64,000 bases of DNA, from positions 372,001-436,000 of the forward strand of contig NZ_NEVT01000003.1 in assembly GCF_002261345.1 (NCBI RefSeq), in the 5' to 3' direction. Every line of letters starts with the position of its first letter. Position 1 is the first letter of the stretch. The notes under the pieces are model-generated. The model was not told where the DNA came from and searched no databases. It saw nothing but the letters and a program-made list of their open reading frames with translations. The DNA is from Bordetella genomosp. 2 (lineage in GTDB: Bacteria; Pseudomonadota; Gammaproteobacteria; Burkholderiales; Burkholderiaceae_B). Below are positions 59,793-64,000 of this stretch, in pieces. A program made the position numbers and the translations under genes.

Positions 59793-60616
59793 TGCCCTCC
59801 GTCGTCCGTACTGCCCTGTTCGTGCCGGCCAGCCGGCCCGAACGTATCCCCAAGGCGCTGGCCACCGGCGCCGACGTCGTCATCGTCGACCTGGAAGACG
59901 CGGTCGAGCACCTGGCCAAGGACAGCGCCCGCGAGGCGCTGTGCGACTTCCTGGGGACGCATCCCGAGGCGCGCCTGTGGGTGCGCATCAACGACGGCTC
60001 GACCGCCTGGCACGACGACGACCTGGCGGCCTGTCGCAACCATCCCGGCGTGGCGGCGATCATGCTGCCCAAGGCCGAGTCGCTGGCCCAGGTGCGGCAC
60101 GCGGCCCAGACCGGCATCGACATCGTGCCCATCCTGGAAACCGCCGCCGGCGTGCTCAACGCCGCGGAAATCGCCGCCACCCCCGGGGTGCAGCGGCTGG
60201 CGTTCGGCAGCCTGGACTACGGGCTCGACCTGGGCCTGACGCCGGATTCGGAAGGCGCCGGGGTGGTGCTGGACCACGCCCGCATACAGGTGCTGCTGCG
60301 CAGCCGCGCGGCCGGGCTGGCCCCGGCGCTGGACGGCGTGTTCCCGGGCGTGCAGGACACTGCCGGCATGCGCGCGGCCGCCTGCCGCGCCCGCGACATG
60401 GGCTTCGGCGGCATGTTGTGCATTCACCCTACCCAGGTCGGCATCATCCACCAGGCCTTCGCGCCGCCGGCCGCCGACCTGGAATGGGCGCGCCGCGTGG
60501 TCGCGGTGCACCGCGACAGCGGCGCCGGCACGTTCATGCTGGACGGCAAGATGGTCGACGCGCCGGTCATCGCGCGGGCGCGCCAGTTGCTGGAACGCGC
60601 CGGCGAGCGATCCTAG
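59792..60616 (+). CDS. CitE-type CoA-ester lyase (citramalyl/malyl-CoA lyase-like)
   Basis: A 274-residue HpcH/HpaI-type TIM barrel. RTALFVPASRPERIPKAL, VVIVDLEDAVEHLAK and IVPILETAAGVLN carry Arg, Asp and Glu for Mg2+ and substrate. It would split a 3-hydroxy-acyl-CoA such as (S)-citramalyl-CoA into acetyl-CoA and a 2-oxo acid. It ends the hydratase-transferase-lyase trio. ATG 59792 shares a base with the previous stop. A long stem-loop follows 10 bases after its stop. Confidence 0.92.
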   Translation: MPSVVRTALFVPASRPERIPKALATGADVVIVDLEDAVEHLAKDSAREALCDFLGTHPEARLWVRINDGSTAWHDDDLAACRNHPGVAAIMLPKAESLAQVRHAAQTGIDIVPILETAAGVLNAAEIAATPGVQRLAFGSLDYGLDLGLTPDSEGAGVVLDHARIQVLLRSRAAGLAPALDGVFPGVQDTAGMRAAACRARDMGFGGMLCIHPTQVGIIHQAFAPPAADLEWARRVVAVHRDSGAGTFMLDGKMVDAPVIARARQLLERAGERS

Positions 60617-60626
60617 GCTACCGGTT

Positions 60627-60661
60627 CCAGGTGTCCGACTCCTTCGGAGTCAGACACCTGG
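60627..60661. terminator. long stem-loop between convergent lyase and folK genes
   Basis: CCAGGTGTC + GACTCC pair with GGAGTC + GACACCTGG (15 paired bases, one C/A mismatch) around a TTC loop. It lies between the stops at 60616 and 60665 and would end both operons. I recall similar stem-loops as dispersed gene-end elements in Bordetella, but only this copy is in the window. Confidence 0.8.
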
Positions 60662-60664
60662 TCT

Positions 60665-61153
60665 TCAATCGGCCAGTCGTTCGATGGGCTGGTCTGCCAG
60701 TTGCGCCAGCAGCGTGCGCAGCGGGCCCTGCGCCAACACCAGGCCGGGCGCCAGGTCGCGCAGCGGCGCCAGCACGAAGGCGCGCTGGTGCATGCGCGGA
60801 TGCGGCAGGACCAGGCGCGGGGTGTCGAGCACCGCGTCGCCATGCAGCAGCAGGTCCAGGTCGAGCGTGCGCGGGGCGTTGCGGTAGGGGCGCTGGCGGC
60901 CGTGGCGCTGCTCCAGCGCCTGCAGCACATCCAGCAATTCCAGCGGTCCCAGGGTGGTGTCGAGGGCGGCTACCGCGTTGATGAAATCGGGGCCGGCGGC
61001 GTCTACTGGCGCGCTGCGGTAGAAGGGGGACGCCAGGCAGTGCGCGATGCCCGGCGTGATGGCCAGTTCGTCGATGACGCCGCGCAGCGTGGCGAGGCTG
61101 TCGCCCAGGTTGGCGCCCAGGCCGACGTAGGCGCGCACCGGCGGGTGCGTCAT
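60665..61153 (-). CDS. folK: 2-amino-4-hydroxy-6-hydroxymethyldihydropteridine pyrophosphokinase
   Basis: A 162-residue HPPK. AYVGLGANLGDSLATL at the N-terminus, SPFYRSAPVD, and the catalytic RTLDLDLLLHGD and LPHPRMHQRAFVLAPL blocks are diagnostic. It transfers pyrophosphate from ATP to hydroxymethyldihydropterin in folate synthesis. ATG 61151-61153 overlaps the pcnB stop by four bases. Last gene of the leftward hda operon. Confidence 0.97.
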   Translation of the reverse strand: MTHPPVRAYVGLGANLGDSLATLRGVIDELAITPGIAHCLASPFYRSAPVDAAGPDFINAVAALDTTLGPLELLDVLQALEQRHGRQRPYRNAPRTLDLDLLLHGDAVLDTPRLVLPHPRMHQRAFVLAPLRDLAPGLVLAQGPLRTLLAQLADQPIERLAD

Positions 61154-62505
61154 GCGGGATCGCGCGGCGCGGCGGGGCGGCGCGGGCGGCGGCGGCGCTT
61201 GCGCGGCGCGCCGGCTTCGGCCGGGTCGCGCGGCAGGCGCGCCAGTTCTTCGATCATGTCGGCGCGGGTGGCGTCGTCGCCGTTGGCCAGGTCCATCCAC
61301 CATTGCGCCAGCACGCTGTCGAACTCGCCGGCGGCCGCGCGCAGCTGCAGGAAGTCGCAGGCGGCGCGGAAGCGCGGCTGTTCGATCATGCGGTAGATGG
61401 TCTTGCCCATGCGGCGCTCGAAGCGCGGCTGCATGAACCAGATTTCGCGCATGTCGGACGAGAAGCGGCGCTGGATGGCGAGCTTCTCGGTCTGTTCGTC
61501 GAGCACCGAGTCGGCCGCCCGCACCAGCGCGGGAATGGTGTGCTCGCCTTCGGCGCGCAGCTGCTTCCAGCGCGATTCGACCTGTTGCCACAGCAGCGCG
61601 GCGAACAGGAAGCTGGGGCTGATGGTCTTGCCGGCGCGCACGCGCGAGTCGGTGCGTTCCAGCGCCAGTTCCACGAAATGTTCGCCGCCGGGCTGCTCGA
61701 GCACGACATCGAGCAATGGCAGCAGCCCATGGTGCAGGCCGTCGGCGCGCAGCTGGCGCAGGCAGTCCATCGCATGGCCGCAGGTCAGCAGCTTGAGCAT
61801 TTCGTCGAACAGGCGCGAGGCCGGCACGTTCTCGATGAGCGAGGCCATGGTGCCGATCGGCTTGCGCGTGGCGGGGTCGATGGTGCCGTTGAGCTTGGCG
61901 GCGAAGCGCACCGCGCGCAGCATGCGCACCGGGTCTTCGCGGTAGCGCTGGACCGGGTCGCCGATGATGCGCACCTGGCGCTTCTTCAGGTCCTGCACGC
62001 CGTTGTGATAGTCGATCACTTCCTCGGTGTGCGGGTCGTAGTACAGCGCGTTCATGGTGAAGTCGCGCCGCGCGGCGTCTTCGGCCTGCGAGCCGAACAC
62101 GTTGTCGCGCAGGATGCGGCCGTGCTCGTCGGTTTCCGCGTCCTGCGAGGCGGGCGCGCGGAAGGTGGACGTCTCGATGATCTCCTGGCCGAACACCACG
62201 TGCACCAGCTGGAAGCGCCGGCCGATGATACGGGCGCGGCGGAACAGCGGGCGGATCTGCTCGGGCGTGGCGTTGGTGGCCACGTCGAAGTCCTTGGGCT
62301 CCAGGCCGACGATCAGGTCGCGCACGGCCCCGCCCACGATGTAGGCTTCATAGCCGTGCTGGCGCAGCACTTCGCAGACCTTGATGGCATGGCGCGAGAC
62401 GTTGCGGCGGTCGATGCCGTGCTTGTCGCGCGCAATGCGCTGCGGCCCCCGGGAAGCCGGCATGAACAGCCGGCCGACGAATTTTTTTATGGTGTCGGTG
62501 ATCAT
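61150..62505 (-). CDS. pcnB: poly(A) polymerase I
   Basis: A 451-residue class II nucleotidyltransferase. GGAVRDLIVGLEPKDFDVAT holds the catalytic acidic pair, and RIIGRRFQLVHVVFG and RRDFTMNALYYD follow. PcnB adds 3' poly(A) tails that mark RNA for decay; tRNA CCA-adding enzyme is the related alternative, but the length and basic C-terminal tail (RKRRRRPRRP) favour PcnB. ATG 62503-62505 directly abuts the HAD-gene stop. pcnB-folK order is typical. Confidence 0.95.
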   Translation of the reverse strand: MITDTIKKFVGRLFMPASRGPQRIARDKHGIDRRNVSRHAIKVCEVLRQHGYEAYIVGGAVRDLIVGLEPKDFDVATNATPEQIRPLFRRARIIGRRFQLVHVVFGQEIIETSTFRAPASQDAETDEHGRILRDNVFGSQAEDAARRDFTMNALYYDPHTEEVIDYHNGVQDLKKRQVRIIGDPVQRYREDPVRMLRAVRFAAKLNGTIDPATRKPIGTMASLIENVPASRLFDEMLKLLTCGHAMDCLRQLRADGLHHGLLPLLDVVLEQPGGEHFVELALERTDSRVRAGKTISPSFLFAALLWQQVESRWKQLRAEGEHTIPALVRAADSVLDEQTEKLAIQRRFSSDMREIWFMQPRFERRMGKTIYRMIEQPRFRAACDFLQLRAAAGEFDSVLAQWWMDLANGDDATRADMIEELARLPRDPAEAGAPRKRRRRPRRPAAPRDPA

Positions 62506-63204
62506 TTAAGACTTGGCATCTTCCATGTGCTCGAACAGGTCGAGCACCTGCCAGCCGCGCGCCAGCGCGATTTCGCGCAGCGAGGGGCTGGGATTGGCGG
62601 CGACGGGCCGGGTCACGGCCTCGAGCAGCGGCACGTCGTTGATCGAATCGCTGTAGAAGAACGATTCGGAGAAATCCGCGAGCGTCAGGCCCATGTCCCC
62701 CAGCCACTGATTCACGCGCACCACCTTGCCTTCCTTGAAGCTGGGCGTGCCGTGGATGCGGCCGGTGTAGCGGCCGTCGCGGTACTCGGGGATGGTGGCG
62801 ATCAGGTGCGGCAGGCCGAAGGCGCGCGCGATGGGCGCCGTGACGAAGCTGTTGGTGGCGGTGACCAGCGCGCACAGGTCGCCGGCCGTCAGGTGCTGGT
62901 CGACCAGCCGCACGGCCTGCGGCGTGATGTCGGGCCGCACGACCTGCGCCATGAATTCTTCGTGCCAGGCGGCCAGCTCGAACGGCGTGTGCGCCGCCAG
63001 CAGCCCCAGCATGAATTCGGCGGCCTGCTCAGCGGTGAGCTGGCCCTGGTTGTAGCGCACCATCAGGTCGTCGTTGCGGCGGCGCGCCTCGGCGGGGTCG
63101 CCGGCGCGGCCGGTGCGCGCCAGGAAATCGGCCCATTGGTAGTCGCTGTCGAGCGGCAGGAGGGTGTGGTCCAGGTCGAACAGCGCGAGTCGTCGGGAGG
63201 TCAT
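62506..63204 (-). CDS. HAD-IB family hydrolase (SerB-like)
   Basis: A 232-residue HAD phosphatase of the IB subfamily. Motif I is FDLDHTLLPLDSD (about residues 9-21), motif II is VTATNS (about 114-119), Lys is in SFKEGK and motif IV is YSDSINDVPLLEAV. The fold matches phosphoserine phosphatase-like enzymes. ATG 63202-63204 overlaps the hda stop by four bases. Conserved neighbour of hda and pcnB in betaproteobacteria; the physiological substrate is unclear. Confidence 0.93.
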   Translation of the reverse strand: MTSRRLALFDLDHTLLPLDSDYQWADFLARTGRAGDPAEARRRNDDLMVRYNQGQLTAEQAAEFMLGLLAAHTPFELAAWHEEFMAQVVRPDITPQAVRLVDQHLTAGDLCALVTATNSFVTAPIARAFGLPHLIATIPEYRDGRYTGRIHGTPSFKEGKVVRVNQWLGDMGLTLADFSESFFYSDSINDVPLLEAVTRPVAANPSPSLREIALARGWQVLDLFEHMEDAKS

Positions 63205-63902
63205 GTTGTTTGTGATTCCGGGTCTGCCAGCATGGCGCGCAACAGCGGTATGGTAATGGGCCGGCCGGTGGCCAGCGAATAGCGGTCGAGCGCGTCGAGC
63301 AGGGCGGCGAGCTTGCGGATGTCGCGTTCGCGATGCGTCAGCATCCACTGGATGACTTCGGGCGCCAGCTGCAGGCCGCGCTCGGCGGCTTGCGCCGCCA
63401 GCGCGGCGAGCTTGTCGGCATCGGACAGCGGCTCGAGCCGGAAGACCAGGTCCCAGCCCAGGCGGGTGCGCAGGTCTTCGCGCAACGGCATGGACAGGGG
63501 CGCGCGATCGCCGGCGACCGCCAAGGCGAATGCGCGGCTGGTGGCCGCGCATTCGCGCCACCGATTGTACAGGGCGAACAGGCCCGCCTGGCGGGCGTCG
63601 TCCATGCGGTGCACGTCGTCCACCGCGACCACGCGCGGCATGGGCTCGGCGCTGTTGGCGTCGGCCAGCCGGCGCAGCGCGCCGGCGTCCTGGCGGGCAT
63701 CGATGTAGACCGCCCCGTCGCCCGCCGCCAGGCCGCGCAGCAAGTGGCTGCGGCCGCAGCCGGCCGCGCCCCACAGGTACAGGGCCCGTCCGGCCGCCAG
63801 CGCGCGCGCGGCCGCCAGCGCCTCGCCGTTGGCGCCGGCGATGTAGTTCTGCAGCGTCGGGGCGGGCGCCGGGAGAACGTCGAGCAGTAGCTGTCGATTC
63901 AT
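63201..63902 (-). CDS. hda: DnaA regulatory inactivator Hda
   Basis: A 233-residue AAA+ protein like DnaA domain III. The N-terminal QLLLDVLP is the sliding-clamp-binding type segment, the P-loop region is GAAGCGRSHLL, Walker B is RVVAVDDVHRM, and the arginine-finger/sensor region is LREDLRTRLGWDLVFRLEPL. Hda with the clamp stimulates ATP hydrolysis by DnaA to limit re-initiation. ATG 63900-63902. First gene in view of hda-HAD-pcnB-folK. Confidence 0.93.
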   Translation of the reverse strand: MNRQLLLDVLPAPAPTLQNYIAGANGEALAAARALAAGRALYLWGAAGCGRSHLLRGLAAGDGAVYIDARQDAGALRRLADANSAEPMPRVVAVDDVHRMDDARQAGLFALYNRWRECAATSRAFALAVAGDRAPLSMPLREDLRTRLGWDLVFRLEPLSDADKLAALAAQAAERGLQLAPEVIQWMLTHRERDIRKLAALLDALDRYSLATGRPITIPLLRAMLADPESQTT

Positions 63903-64000
63903 GAATAACGATCTAGGGCCTGTTCACACTCAAAGGAGCCGCGCGCCGGCCGGATATCGGACGGCGGCTGGGCGCGGGCCGCGGCGTGGCGGCCATGCCA
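63903..64000. other. right-edge intergenic stretch or end of an upstream gene
   Basis: Ninety-eight bases upstream of hda. CTAGGGCC followed by TGTT and AAAGGAGC (63913-63939) resembles 57604-57630. No start codon, ribosome site or confident reading frame is visible; the tail of a leftward gene entering from the right cannot be excluded. Confidence 0.3.

Overview
The window is a gene-dense, high-GC (about 68-70 %) betaproteobacterial chromosome segment. Gene content and protein style fit Bordetella: repeated Bug-type (TctC-family) solute-binding proteins, many LysR regulators, many CoA-dependent catabolic genes, and glyQ-glyS followed by gmhB and plsC. The species cannot be fixed. No IS481 or other complete insertion sequence is visible, which is unlike a typical 64 kb of B. 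pertussis and fits B. bronchiseptica or B. parapertussis better. I see no rRNA, tRNA, CRISPR array or prophage, and no frameshifted gene.

Layout. 1-6.5 kb: a leftward run glyQ, glyS, gmhB, plsC, a YgjP-type metallopeptidase gene, a TcuR-type LysR gene, and the start of tcuA (cut by the window edge). 6.6-11.1 kb: a leftward catabolic group (HisD/HpsN-like dehydrogenase, Bug protein, MlrC-type M81 peptidase, XRE-cupin regulator). 11.2-13.9 kb: rightward LysR, RidA and class V aminotransferase. 14-17.3 kb: a crotonase, class I fumarase and a methyltransferase. 17.3-21.4 kb: GNAT, a chromosomal AadA-family nucleotidyltransferase, selD-mnmH (tRNA selenation) and a DksA with half of its zinc ligands. 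21.5-28.6 kb: small envelope and unknown proteins, a GST, a three-domain PNPOx-FNR-ferredoxin fusion, a LysR, and a lipoprotein CpdB.

28.7-33.2 kb is an ECF41-type sigma factor module. A sigma factor with the WLPEP, DGGSK and NPDKL signatures sits beside an AhpD/CMD-like protein, an NmrA-type oxidoreductase, an Ohr/OsmC protein, a LysR and a secreted cupin. Two matched promoter-like elements (28707-28754 and 32286-32333, opposite strands) precede the two ends of this set, and a third ECF41-like promoter precedes the LysR gene. 33.4-36.2 kb holds an unannotated protein with a PD-(D/E)XK-like motif, convergent with a low-GC orphan gene that looks transferred.

36.2-60.6 kb is CoA-thioester catabolism: (i) a complete Liv-type ABC importer with an acyl-CoA ligase and a MaoC hydratase; (ii) a CaiB transferase with separate MFE-2-like hydratase and dehydrogenase; (iii) a divergent locus with a ligase, a thiolase-fold protein lacking the nucleophilic Cys plus its DUF35 partner, paired acyl-CoA dehydrogenases and a PaaG-like hydratase; (iv) a hydratase / CoA-transferase / CitE-type lyase trio resembling bacterial itaconate degradation. 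Between them lie two more Bug proteins and a nitronate monooxygenase. Each unit could import or activate a carboxylic acid and shorten it to central metabolites; substrates are not readable from sequence. A strong stem-loop at 60627-60661 separates this block from the overlapping leftward operon hda, HAD hydrolase, pcnB, folK, which reaches the right edge.
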